Origin: Formosa agariphila KMM 3901
GTDB lineage: Bacteria; Bacteroidota; Bacteroidia; Flavobacteriales; Flavobacteriaceae
Direction: 5' to 3'
Assembly: GCF_000723205.1 (NCBI RefSeq)
Contig: NZ_HG315671.1
Span: 1,337,351 to 1,401,350, forward strand
DNA: 64,000 nt
The notes under the pieces are model-generated. The model was not told the origin of the DNA. It made no database searches and worked only from the letters and a program-made list of their open reading frames with translations. This document shows, one piece after another, positions 37,601 to 44,862 of the stretch. The translations under genes were made by a program, and so were the position numbers. The stretch's first letter is position 1. The number at the start of each line of letters is the position of its first letter.

Positions 37601-39895
37601 ATATCTTACATAATATGTTGTAGTTGCGGAAGGCGTAACAGTAATAGTTTCACCTGAACCAGCAGAATTAGTTAGAGCCGTATCTGTATACCATTCTAAA
37701 GAAGCTCCTGTGCCTTGCGAACCTCCTGTAATACCAAGCGTTGTAGGAATACCTTCGCAAATGGTGTTGCTGTTAGAAGATGTTATTGTTGTTGGAGCAG
37801 TTGATTTTTCATTAACGTTAACCAATAATTCTGAAGCCAAAACACTTTCTCCACAATTGTTTACACCAACTACAGAAATAGTAAAATCGTTAAGAGCTGC
37901 ATTGGCTATGTCTAGGGCAATAGCATTGGTATTGCTTGTTCCATTAAAACTTGCAGAGCTATTAGAAATTGTCCAGTTATAAGATGTTGTATTTGGTAAA
38001 CTAGGAATTGTGTATTCGACCATAGTCTCTCCAGGACATAACAGTGTTGGTCCTGTAATAGGTTCTGGGTTATCTGGAACTGTATTAAATGACAGTGGTA
38101 GGGTAGTCGTATCTCCAGTACCACATCCATTTTCTGCAGCAACAGTTATAGCGCCGTTAATAGCAGTGTTAAAATCTACAGTTATAGTATTTGTTCCATC
38201 TCCAGAGGTTATTATAGCATCAGTTGGTAGCGTCCAATTGTACGACGTAGCGCCAGGAATTGCTGTTACGGTATAAGTTTTAGTACCTCCATAACAAATA
38301 TTAGAAACTGGATTAACGAAACTAGGAGCGCTTGGTACGTCTTCAACAGTAATTGCAAGACTAGACTGGTTCGTGTTACCACCACAGTCACCAACACCAT
38401 TAGCAACCACAGTTACATTTCCAGAGCTAGCATTTACATAATCTACCGTGATACTATTTGTGGTAGTTATAAGCGACCCTGTTGTGGGCGAACCACCAGA
38501 AGGAAGTGTCCATGTATAATTTTCGGCATTAGTAACTGCTGGAACGGTGTAAGTTATATTGCTAGAATTTTTGCAAACATCTTGCTGTCCGGAGATAGCG
38601 CCTATTGAATTACCTACAGGATTTGCATATTCTAATGTTACAGATATACAATCGCTTGGGGCGCACGCTCCTACATATTTTACAAAATAAGTAGTGGTTT
38701 CGTCAAGTTTAGTTATACCTAAATTTAGGCCGCTATGAATTACTGGTCCATCACAACTTCCTTTCGACCATTTTACATCCTGAGTATCATTACTAGCCAG
38801 TGTACCACCACTTACAGTTAGGGTAATATTTTCATTTGCACAATTGGGACGAGCTACAGATATTTGAGTAGGTGCAACATTTAATCCATTTACAACTAAA
38901 CTGTTATTAGATGTAGTAGTACCCTCAGGCGTAGTTATTTGAATGTTGCCGTTTCCTACAGAACCACTACTTATAGTGGCTGTAATTTGAGTATTAGAGT
39001 TTATAGAGAAGCTACTAGCGTTTGCATTTCCAATGCGCACTTGAGATGCATTGTTTAAATTTGTTCCTGTTATTATAACTTGTTCGCCCACGCATACAGT
39101 TAAAGGGCTTATATTAGTAATTGTAGGGGTAAGGTTTAGAGTATAGGTGAATTTTACTCGGCCATTTGCACCAGCACCACCATTTCTGAAGTTACTGTTA
39201 CCGTTGCCCGTACCATTGCCGCCGCCTCCGCCGCCTCCAGGACTACTACCTGACTGACCATCTGCATTACTACTACCAGCACCACCCGTGTTAGAAGCTC
39301 TTGCAGCATTACCTCCATTACCACCAGTTTGTCCAGAACCACCTTGTCCTTGCTGTCCGTTCTCACTGTTGTTACCAGTAGCACTTCCTCCAGTTCCTGC
39401 TTGTCCGTTACTGTTACCACTTCCTGCTTTTCCTCCGTTTCCACCACCGGCACTTAAAGTCGTACCATTTGGAGGCGTAAGGGTTGTGTCCCCACCATTA
39501 TTGCCATCACCAGTATTGTTGGCGATAGTACCTCCAATACCAACTGTAAAGCTAAATGTTTGTCCTGGGGTAACATTATTATAGGTTTGAGAGATATATG
39601 CGCCACCACCACCACCTCCGCCAGAGACGTTATCTTTCCTTGAACCTCCACCTGCGCCTCCTGCTCCCCATATTTCTACTTTAACACTTGTAGCACCGTT
39701 TGGTACAGACCATGCTTCAGATCCTGTGGTGTCGAAGGTATCGTAAACTTCTTGAGCATAGAGGTATTGAATACTAGATAGAACTAAAACTCCTAATAAT
39801 AAGACTTGTTTACAAGTTTTATGAAAAGATTGGTAATTTAATTTTATATAGAAAGCTTTATTTAAAATAGAAAATATTGAAGTAGAGTTATGCAT
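31634..39895 (-). CDS. giant T9SS-secreted multidomain surface protein
   Basis: A 2753-residue secreted protein. The signal peptide ends near residue 48 (SIQYLYAQ). Next is a Gly-rich domain (about 50-250) with runs such as GGGGGGGAY. An IPT/TIG-like domain follows (TITNISPLTVCVGEQVIITG, about 255-330). Then come many PKD/Ig-like units of about 80-90 residues, each with paired Cys (CxGxx...YxWT), and four 87-residue repeats at about 700-1050. A LamG/concanavalin-like domain lies near 1937-2100 (FSIEIWVKPN, RWYHIAVTYNG). The protein ends in a type IX sorting domain (about 2675-2753, LINVLGQTVKMW, EGNYIIKVET). It should be exported by T9SS and attached to, or released from, the cell surface as an adhesin or glycan-binding protein. 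The ligand is unknown. Single gene. Confidence 0.9.
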   Translation of the reverse strand: MHNSTSIFSILNKAFYIKLNYQSFHKTCKQVLLLGVLVLSSIQYLYAQEVYDTFDTTGSEAWSVPNGATSVKVEIWGAGGAGGGSRKDNVSGGGGGGGAYISQTYNNVTPGQTFSFTVGIGGTIANNTGDGNNGGDTTLTPPNGTTLSAGGGNGGKAGSGNSNGQAGTGGSATGNNSENGQQGQGGSGQTGGNGGNAARASNTGGAGSSNADGQSGSSPGGGGGGGNGTGNGNSNFRNGGAGANGRVKFTYTLNLTPTITNISPLTVCVGEQVIITGTNLNNASQVRIGNANASSFSINSNTQITATISSGSVGNGNIQITTPEGTTTSNNSLVVNGLNVAPTQISVARPNCANENITLTVSGGTLASNDTQDVKWSKGSCDGPVIHSGLNLGITKLDETTTYFVKYVGACAPSDCISVTLEYANPVGNSIGAISGQQDVCKNSSNITYTVPAVTNAENYTWTLPSGGSPTTGSLITTTNSITVDYVNASSGNVTVVANGVGDCGGNTNQSSLAITVEDVPSAPSFVNPVSNICYGGTKTYTVTAIPGATSYNWTLPTDAIITSGDGTNTITVDFNTAINGAITVAAENGCGTGDTTTLPLSFNTVPDNPEPITGPTLLCPGETMVEYTIPSLPNTTSYNWTISNSSASFNGTSNTNAIALDIANAALNDFTISVVGVNNCGESVLASELLVNVNEKSTAPTTITSSNSNTICEGIPTTLGITGGSQGTGASLEWYTDTALTNSAGSGETITVTPSATTTYYVRYEGTCNNTSVISQIITVNEESTQPTTITSTSGDTFCEGTQTTLGITGGSQGTGASLEWYTDAALTNSAGSGETITVTLSETTTYYVRYEGTCNDTSVISQIITVNEESTQPTTITSTSGDTFCEGTQTTLGITGGSQGTGATLEWYTDAALTNSAGSGETITVTPSETTTYYVRYEGTCNDTSVISQVITVNKESTQPTTISSSNGDTFCEGTTSSTLTVTGGSLGTEASIEWYTDTSFNTNVGSGTTINIAPTESTTYYVRHEGLCNTTGAISQTITVNPLPIISVNQPSQTICSDGSIAPITILNENSVTGISYAWTRTNTSNLTGIATSGSGSPISGTLKNTTGTPQITTFTITATANGCTSETTATVTVNPKPELSATFTPEICSGETTDITISDDQGVDKPLTYVWTRNNTSDVTGPATGDSNTINVALTNSTNSPQTTTFTVRANSEYGCLSESFTVDVIVNPAPTVAATNTLQEICFGEAITPIVISNPNGIAGVSYSWTRNNTTGITGLESGTSAPNAIDPTISGTLVNTTNSPQTTTFTIIASANGCDSELTTATITVNPELVISINPDLRPNLNQTVCSGTKMTPIEILNDNNLENVEYYWERTDNFSTVTGLESGNGASISGQFESTDFRNRVLTFKVWAVANGCESNVIEDIRVRVTPTPIVEVSPSTQAICDGGTFSMAFSNTYNTNNTNYSWEITNLPAGVTSSNSSGTGPTASGTLTNTTTETQTVTFTITATRQGCSTTTTATVDVYAPLTNPVIGNSQDVCYGEDPTPLYLETAISGGSGNYSYEWQVSQNQDSGFTTVGTGTTYAPPRQERYYRLRVYDNACSSTIKISNIIIINYSGLGGVFDSPEVTNKPSTTIPYCPGDEINPKVTIGHTWLSDVDYSWSSNASYFTPATGTDNGKRVNTSLLGRETSATINATLKNDGNSTVSTIFYITPIFSNYTTCNSDLIELPLMIYPTPKIESVTAAETEICSGSTAEIIVDGNITDNPMEFSWEWETKNSADNGLIEGIESSTSGEISENDVFELINELTNTSDRPITVVYTFTPISTTCDNLTGLEKHIEITVLPFIEAEANLITTIDENTPCDVTTVTLEANTNISGEWTAIPLGGVFSDITDPNATFTGESGTDYTLTWTVSNGEDCGESSAEVAVNIPACSGNNFDFNGTNTSVNFGNTYNLNGPFSIEIWVKPNSTNGSQTLFSKRSITNSTSGYDLTINNGTSIAFNWGNNNNISATGLSTSRWYHIAVTYNGSGYKLYIDGILKASKTGDGPQSNTSLALLGAIQDSVLPSNYFNGWLDELRIWNTALSADQIREMMNQEIENNGGTVRGSVIPLDINGGLNWNTNLVGYYQMGSKIIDGILTSTKGTATGVLRNMTTMQQETAPLPYVSGGNSDWNTAAAWNNADVNLLPNSNDITWNIVKIKNNVSIDKSTTVLGLIVEDNTLTVSDNMPLNVTKYLKLDGTLKLENEAQLLQPKGSIVDYNGTGGLLRDQEGTTNVYNYNYWASPVSTAGTENNRTYKLSEVLHVGTTPVGWTANHNGAAGNPPSISTRWLYLFENYNTDTFNWHRIDEDYIINVGLGYIMKGATKADYTFIGQPNNGDYKVNVSSGNDALVGNPYPSAIDANTFINDNRNMLDDGGNNGEIRFWRQSTTNNSHVTKEYLGGYASLNLTGGTAAVAPADISGTGDATNYIPKRYIPVAQGFFITAGQTGQIEFNNSQRIFKTEASGDSAFLRANGTIEESTNDVQRVRLAFKNPDNAIRQLLLGFTPDNAATDDVDFGYDATNFEELSSDMLFLINEKTYVIQGVGEFDETKQYPLAMFIGKDGNVEISLKGLENFDNAIDVFIYDSFTDTYTKINDSKFSAQLSKGEYLDRYFVAFNDENKLDIIEKELDSIEISYLNQTDEISIKTPAYTTIKQVYLINVLGQTVKMWNTTNAPLSNDCKIPVRNISEGNYIIKVETQNGSKIKKVSIKY
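36751..37794 (-). repeat. four tandem 261-bp (87-residue) repeats in the giant surface protein
   Basis: The unit encodes PTTIT...CEG...LGITGGSQGTGASLEWYTD...TTYYVRYEGTCN...ISQIITVN and recurs every 261 bases. Copies start near 37794, 37533, 37272 and 37011. Copies 2 and 3 are almost identical at DNA level, copy 1 is close, and the fourth is diverged. Near-identical tandem units can change number by recombination. Confidence 0.85.
39154..39670 (-). repeat. low-complexity Gly-rich coding segment
   Basis: Codes for the Gly/Ser/Asn-rich N-terminal domain (NGGDTTLTPPNG, GNSNGQAGTGGSATG, SSPGGGGGGGNGTG). The GC content is visibly higher than in the surroundings because of GGN codons. It is likely an extended or polyglycine-helix type structure. 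Confidence 0.7.
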
Positions 39896-40897
39896 AGGTG
39901 GTAGTGTAATTAGTTGGTTGAGAGGGTTATAATGTGGTTGTAACTTAAGTTATGGATTTACCATATATACTTAATTAAGGTCTTTATGAAAGTATGTTTG
40001 GTTTGTTTCTACAAGTGTTAATTATGAAACGGTATACACCATAATTTTCAAAAATGGTTAGTGTTTTTCTTATTATTATAAGTCTATAATACTTATGTAC
40101 AGAAAAACTTGTATTAAGCTTTACACTTAGATAAAGCTTAAAAATATAAGAACGTAAAATAAGTATCATAAAATGTAAATTTCTATGAGTTAGTGGTCAA
40201 TTTTAAATGGTCATATTTTTAATTGGCACATTTAAAAGCTGTTAGTTATGTAAAAATAATAATTTTATCGATAAGTTTCAAATATTATCGATGAATTGTA
40301 TTTTTATAGTTAAATTTTACTTAAAATGTTATAGGTTAATTGGTTTTTTAAGGAACTGTTTAATTCTTAGCACGTTTAAAAAATTAAATAATTTAGTTGA
40401 TGTGAATAATAAAGAAGCTAAACACATCGTATAAAAATACACATAAACAGACTCTCAATCTTGAATATATAATTTAATGAATCATTGGTTTTTTACAAAA
40501 ATGAAATGCCTGTTTGTGAAACTATTAGCTTTTTTTTGTAGACAAACTTACTTGAATATCAGAAATTTAATATTTAAAATAATAAAATTGATATTGATTA
40601 AGTTTGCAAGAGTTGTAGTAATAATAAGGGGTTTAAGTTAATTTCATGATATATAGTGAGCTTTTAAACTTTTATTTATAAAAAATATTACCCAATTACG
40701 GGTTTCAGTAAAATATAAATATTTACTCACAGTATCTTTGCTTTAGCTATTAGTTGAAGTAGTATTAACTACTTAATTAAGAAGAGGTCGTTTGGGAGGG
40801 CGGCCTCTTTACTTTTAAAAAAGTAATTTTATTGTCTTTAGTGAATTATATAAAACATCCTGTAAAAGGAATATATCAATTTATTTTAGAATTGTAT
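39896..40897. other. 1-kb non-coding AT-rich region
   Basis: No convincing gene on either strand. It holds an inverted repeat TTAAGCTTTA (40114-40123) with TAAAGCTTAA (40132-40141), and a promoter-like box with two hairpins at 40733-40812 listed separately. The leftward giant gene must have its promoter at the left side of this gap. The rest shows nothing I can name. Confidence 0.6.
40733..40815 (+). ncRNA. possible small RNA with two hairpins
   Basis: TATCTTTG (40733-40740) is a perfect -7 box, though no -33 element is seen at the right distance. It is followed by a first hairpin (AAGTAGT 40757-40763, loop ATTA, ACTACTT 40768-40774). A GC-rich second hairpin follows (AAGAGGTCG 40782-40790, ten-base loop, CGGCCTCTT 40801-40809), then TACTTTT. 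This would be a transcript of about 65-70 bases ending at a terminator. The second hairpin might instead be the terminator of the leftward YceI gene at 40898. Confidence 0.25.
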
Positions 40898-41485
40898 TTA
40901 TAACACATCTAGATCTAAATTAAAGTTCACAGTTACCACATCTTCAATTTTTATTAAACCAAGAACTTTTTTCGGATTTTCTAATCCAAAATCTCTAATA
41001 TTTAATCGAATACGTCCATTAATTTTAAGAGAATGATCCCGACTAATTTTAATAGGGATTTGATAGGGTTTTGTAACACCAGCGATTACAAAATCTACAT
41101 GGGCTACTGTTTTTTGTGGTTGTGTTTCAGATCGAGTGATTTCTTTTAAGTGAATAGCAATTTGAGGGTAATCTTCTGTTTTTAGAAGTCCGTTGAAATC
41201 TTTATTAATTATTTTTCTTCCGCAATCGAACTCTTTATTATCTAGAACTAAAATAGCATTTTCAAAAACAGCATGCTTATTTGTGCCTTTATAAGATATT
41301 GAAATTTTATCTTTTAATGTTACGGTATTAAATTCGCATGCAAAATTTGTAATATTTGTTACGCCATGAATGGTAAGTTTACTACTAGGTTTTATAATAA
41401 TTTCTGTATGGCTTTTAGGTGGGCGATCTTTAAACGATACCGCTAGAAGAATAAATATAACGAGGGCTAGCTTTTTTATTATCAT
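40898..41485 (-). CDS. YceI family periplasmic protein (copy 1)
   Basis: A 195-residue exported protein with a signal peptide (residues 1-18, IIKKLALVIFILLAVSF) and a YceI-like lipocalin-fold beta barrel: LTIHGVTNITNFACEFNTVTL, ENAILVLDNKEFDCG, and VDFVIAGVTKPYQIPIKI. YceI proteins bind isoprenoid or amphiphilic lipids in the periplasm. This copy is divergent from the second YceI in the window. It is transcribed separately: a terminator at 41667-41699 lies between it and the porin gene. Confidence 0.88.
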   Translation of the reverse strand: MIIKKLALVIFILLAVSFKDRPPKSHTEIIIKPSSKLTIHGVTNITNFACEFNTVTLKDKISISYKGTNKHAVFENAILVLDNKEFDCGRKIINKDFNGLLKTEDYPQIAIHLKEITRSETQPQKTVAHVDFVIAGVTKPYQIPIKISRDHSLKINGRIRLNIRDFGLENPKKVLGLIKIEDVVTVNFNLDLDVL

Positions 41486-41666
41486 AAATTAATGGTGTTA
41501 CATTTTTATTTTGAGTTGTCTTAAAAGGTATTGAAAATTCGTTTTATTAAAATTACGCGTTTTAAAACAATATTAGCGCTTGCTTTGGTAAGTCACAGAA
41601 TATCTAAATTTAATAAATGTGTTATACATGTACTGTTGTGTGAGTCATATTTATTGATAAATAAAA

Positions 41667-41699
41667 AAAATCCTTACCGCTGGTGTCGGTAAGGATTTT
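41667..41699 (-). terminator. terminator of the YceI-porin transcript
   Basis: Stem AAAATCCTTACCG with its exact complement, loop CTGGTGT, and a T run on the minus strand. The surrounding gap 41486-41816 holds nothing else I can name. Confidence 0.88.
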
Positions 41700-41816
41700 A
41701 ATAGTTTGTTTATTTTTTTGTAAAGTTTATGTATGTATGCTTTAAGATTTATAAGTAAATAACTTGTAAATGACACCCTTAAAACGTTGTATAGCCTTTA
41801 CTATTTAGTTTTAATT

Positions 41817-43097
41817 TTAGAAACTAATTACAGCTTCAAACATTACACCATCAAATTGTGCATCTTCGTAAAGTCCTGTAAAGTCATCGTAAGATTGCGT
41901 TACATATTCTAGTTTAGCTAAGATGTTTTTAGTCATAAACCAACCTGCACTAGCTTGAAATCTTGAGATAGAAGTATCATCTGTTCCGTCGTATTCAGCG
42001 TTAACTACGTTATAGCGTCCACCTACATAGAAGTTTTCATTCTGACCAAATCTGTAGATCAATTCTCCTGCATATTGTTGTGTTTTACCATCTAAAGCCA
42101 CACTAGTTTCTGTAGAATTTGTAGAACCTGAATTGAATTCTAATGTTCCAAAGAATTCTAAGCCTCTATATTTTACAAAAGGATTAAACATAAATGCAGT
42201 TATACTGTTTTTAAAACTTGGAGCAAAACGTCCAGATCTAAAGTTGTCTGATGTTGCAGATTCAGCTTCTAAAACATTGTAGTAACGAGATCCTGCTCGA
42301 TCTGCATTATATAAGTATAAATTTGGTACAAAACCTGTATTGTATAAAGATCCTGTTAAACGTACTCTAAGGTCGTCGTTAAGTTGTTTGTCGTATCCTA
42401 ATTTAGCTAAAAAAGATGCACCACCAGATTTTCCATTATCGTTTTCTACTACAGACTGGTTTAATTTTCCGTTAGTGAATCCTACCATTGCAATAAACCC
42501 TGAACGTTGGTAGTATACTTCCGCTCCAATTTCTGTTGTGAATGAATCCATGATTAAGTTTCCTACAAATGGGTTGTAAATAGCTTGTGCGTTATCTGTT
42601 CTTCTAAAGTGAGCGTCACCATAGTTATTTTCCATTTGTCCAATTCTAATAGTCGTGTATTTCATTACATCGTCTAAAAACCCTTCTTTAATAAAGTCTA
42701 AACCATCAACTTGAAAGAAACCTCCTTTTACATAAGGTTCGTGGTGGTGACGAGAAGATAAATAGGTTCTTAAGTGCATTCTTACCCCAGGAGCTAATGC
42801 AACATCTAAATCTAAGTTTGCAGTAGGTAAATTAAAGTTTGGTGTAATTCCAGCTAAAGGGACAACACCTGAGTTGCTATGATCTAAACCTTGAAATTGT
42901 AATGCGAATGCACCTCCAATTTTTACACGAAGATTTTCAAATGAAGAAATGGTATCCTTAGGATCTTCGAATACATTAATTCCGCGTTGATCTGGTTGTC
43001 TATAATTGTCAATTTGCCTGTTGTTTTGCGCGTAAATACTTGTACTTGCAGTGAATACTATAAGGGCAACTACTAAAATGTGTATATATTTTTTCAT
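41817..43097 (-). CDS. porin-like outer-membrane beta-barrel protein
   Basis: A 426-residue exported protein. The signal peptide ends near residue 23 (TASTSIYAQ). The rest alternates polar and aromatic residues in strand-length blocks, for example AFALQFQGLDHS, GAEVYYQRSGFIAMVGFTNGK, YRGLEFFGTLEFNSGS and FYVGGRYNVVNAEY. It ends in a C-terminal Phe (FEAVISF), the outer-membrane insertion signal. It resembles phosphate-selective porin O/P-like proteins of Bacteroidota, but the substrate cannot be told. It lies 26 bases behind the upstream YceI gene, so the two are co-transcribed. Confidence 0.85.
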   Translation of the reverse strand: MKKYIHILVVALIVFTASTSIYAQNNRQIDNYRQPDQRGINVFEDPKDTISSFENLRVKIGGAFALQFQGLDHSNSGVVPLAGITPNFNLPTANLDLDVALAPGVRMHLRTYLSSRHHHEPYVKGGFFQVDGLDFIKEGFLDDVMKYTTIRIGQMENNYGDAHFRRTDNAQAIYNPFVGNLIMDSFTTEIGAEVYYQRSGFIAMVGFTNGKLNQSVVENDNGKSGGASFLAKLGYDKQLNDDLRVRLTGSLYNTGFVPNLYLYNADRAGSRYYNVLEAESATSDNFRSGRFAPSFKNSITAFMFNPFVKYRGLEFFGTLEFNSGSTNSTETSVALDGKTQQYAGELIYRFGQNENFYVGGRYNVVNAEYDGTDDTSISRFQASAGWFMTKNILAKLEYVTQSYDDFTGLYEDAQFDGVMFEAVISF

Positions 43098-43123
43098 AAT
43101 TCTTCTTTTTATGTATTTAGAAA

Positions 43124-43714
43124 CTATTGTAATACTGTATTGAATTCAATTTTTAATTCGTCACCAGTTGTTATGGTACCAAACATAGCCGTTGGAGGAT
43201 CAATTTTAAATTGTGTCATTTTAAAAGTGTAAGACCCTGTTAATTTTGCTGAATTATCGGTAAGTGTTAATGTGAAGTCTAATTGTATTGGGTTTGTGGT
43301 TCCCGCAATGCTTAAGTCTCCCGTCGATTTTACCTTGTAAACACCACTACCATTTGGAGTAATAGAATTTACTTTAGTTAATTTAAAATCGATGCTATTA
43401 AACTTTTTAGTATTTAAAGCTTTATAGGTGTTTTTGTCCATTCCAGACTTTCCACTTTTTAAGCTTTCTGCAATAACTTTAATGTCTAATGCACTTATAG
43501 AAAGAGTTTCGTTTGCGTTCTCTAAGACTATAGAGCCACTTTGTTGTTCTGCTGTAACTTCCCAATCATGGATGCTTGATGTTCCAAGTACACTTAATTT
43601 AGAGCTATCGTTATTTAGCGAATACGTTTGTGCAAACGCTGTTAACGAACCTAAAAATGTGACTAGAATAATTAATGATTGAGAAATTTTTAAGGGATGA
43701 TTTTCAGTTTTCAT
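43124..43714 (-). CDS. YceI family periplasmic protein (copy 2)
   Basis: A 196-residue exported YceI protein: signal peptide 1-28 (SLTAFAQ), then the typical order SLNNDSSKLSVLGTSSIHDW, AEQQSGSIVLEN, the region KSGKSGMDKNTYKALN and the ending FNTVLQ. The His-Asp-Trp start of the barrel (SSIHDWEV) is a family feature. It is followed after 26 bases by the porin gene. A lipid or isoprenoid ligand is known for the family; here it is inference. Confidence 0.92.
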   Translation of the reverse strand: MKTENHPLKISQSLIILVTFLGSLTAFAQTYSLNNDSSKLSVLGTSSIHDWEVTAEQQSGSIVLENANETLSISALDIKVIAESLKSGKSGMDKNTYKALNTKKFNSIDFKLTKVNSITPNGSGVYKVKSTGDLSIAGTTNPIQLDFTLTLTDNSAKLTGSYTFKMTQFKIDPPTAMFGTITTGDELKIEFNTVLQ

Positions 43715-44267
43715 AATTTAAAAATTTGATTATTAATTAAGTCGATATGTAGATATTTTTTTATGTTTTCATATAGAAATTCGTTTTGTTTTTATAAATT
43801 AATTTTAACATTTCTAAGGATATTTTGTTTTAAAATTTTAACATAAAAAGATGTTAATTCTTGATTAATTAAAACCTGTAAAACTTCAATATCCAATTAC
43901 TCATAAATTACTTAGGAGTAATTATTTTAATTATACTGCGAATTTCGGATTAAAGGATTGAATAAAACATGATATAAATCATGTTTGCCGTTAAAACTGA
44001 AAATCTTTTAAAACAAATAGTTTTTTTAACATTTATGAGTGTTTAAACTTTTTAAATGTTAAAATTTTGAAACAGCACAGCGATGCATGAATAGCTATAA
44101 TTAGAAAGTGAAAAGTAGAGGTGTAATAAATCATAATGTAAGTGGCAAATGGTATTATGCTTTATAAATTACTTAGTTTTAAAAAGTTTTTAAATTTAAT
44201 ATCTTGATAATGTCCGTTAGATATTTAATAGGTATCTTCAATGTTATTAATCAAATAAAAAAGACCA
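43715..44267. other. 553-bp intergenic region with Crp/Fnr-like palindrome
   Basis: Separates the leftward YceI-porin operon from a rightward hypothetical gene. It contains the palindrome at 43965-43986, and TAAATTTA at 44192-44199 as a weak candidate -7 box for the rightward gene. No gene or RNA family is recognised. Confidence 0.6.
43965..43986. promoter_or_regulatory. Crp/Fnr-type palindrome
   Basis: Arms AAACATGAT and ATCATGTTT are exact complements around ATAA. The core TGAT-ATAA-ATCA differs by one base from the site TGAC-ATAA-ATCA upstream of ribB. It lies 250 bases upstream of the YceI start and 281 upstream of the rightward gene, so the controlled promoter is uncertain. Confidence 0.5.
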
Positions 44268-44783
44268 ATGAGTAAATTAGATCAGTATACTGACGAAGAA
44301 TGGAATAAAATATCAGCATTACCACAATTAGTAGGTGGAATAATTGCTGGTGCAGATAGTAGCGGATTAGTAGGGTCGACTAAAGAAATGTTCGAAACTG
44401 CTAAAAGCTATATTGGCGGTCGTGAGCAATTTCCTAACAATACATTAATTCAAGCTATTGTACCTAATACGACAGATCCTAAAGCTGCTATAGACGATGT
44501 TAAAGGACAACGTAAGCGTATTTTAGATCATATTAAAGGGTATGGTGTAAAATCTAAAGAAGAGTTGGCTGTTAAAGTCTTAGCAGATTGTAGTGCTACA
44601 ATGCATCTTTTAAAAGAAAAAGAAAGCGAAGAAACTGTTACCGAATATAAAACCTGGTTATTAAACATTGCAGAAAATGTTGCCAATGCAGGAACAGAAG
44701 GGGATTTCTTAGGATTTGGAGGTGTACAATTTAGCGATAAAGAAAAAGCTGTATTTAATACACTTAAAGAAACTTTAGGTTAA
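44268..44783 (+). CDS. conserved hypothetical protein
   Basis: A 171-residue soluble, mostly helical protein with no signal peptide. Features: the start LDQYTDEEWNKISALPQLVGG, a central Gly-rich stretch (GADSSGLVGSTKEMFETAKSY), DDVKGQRKRILDHIKGYGVKSKEEL, and a C-terminal GTEGDFLGFGGVQFSDKEK. I do not know its function. The family seems to occur in flavobacteria and other bacteria as a stand-alone gene. A strong convergent terminator (44808-44844) separates it from murA. Confidence 0.8.
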   Translation: MSKLDQYTDEEWNKISALPQLVGGIIAGADSSGLVGSTKEMFETAKSYIGGREQFPNNTLIQAIVPNTTDPKAAIDDVKGQRKRILDHIKGYGVKSKEELAVKVLADCSATMHLLKEKESEETVTEYKTWLLNIAENVANAGTEGDFLGFGGVQFSDKEKAVFNTLKETLG

Positions 44784-44807
44784 TTTCTTTAGACTTTTAT
44801 AAAAAGT

Positions 44808-44844
44808 AAAAGCGGATTAAAATTCAATTTTAATCCGCTTTTTT
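44808..44844. terminator. bidirectional terminator before murA end
   Basis: Seventeen-base stem beginning AAAAGCGGATT with a one- to three-base loop and T runs on both strands. Confidence 0.9.
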
Positions 44845-44862
44845 ATGTGTAATTTTATAAGT

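Noticed and set aside
36751-37794. CRISPR-like regular repetition
   Set aside because: The 261-base period is in frame with the giant gene and codes for an 87-residue domain; there are no short repeats with unique spacers.
39288-39584. 98-residue Pro/Leu-rich frame opposite the Gly-rich domain
   Set aside because: It is the antisense image of GGN codons in the giant gene, a composition artefact.
39984-40169. 61-residue leftward reading frame in the 1-kb gap
   Set aside because: Low-complexity, AT-driven frame with no start context, no similarity that I recognise and no operon partner.
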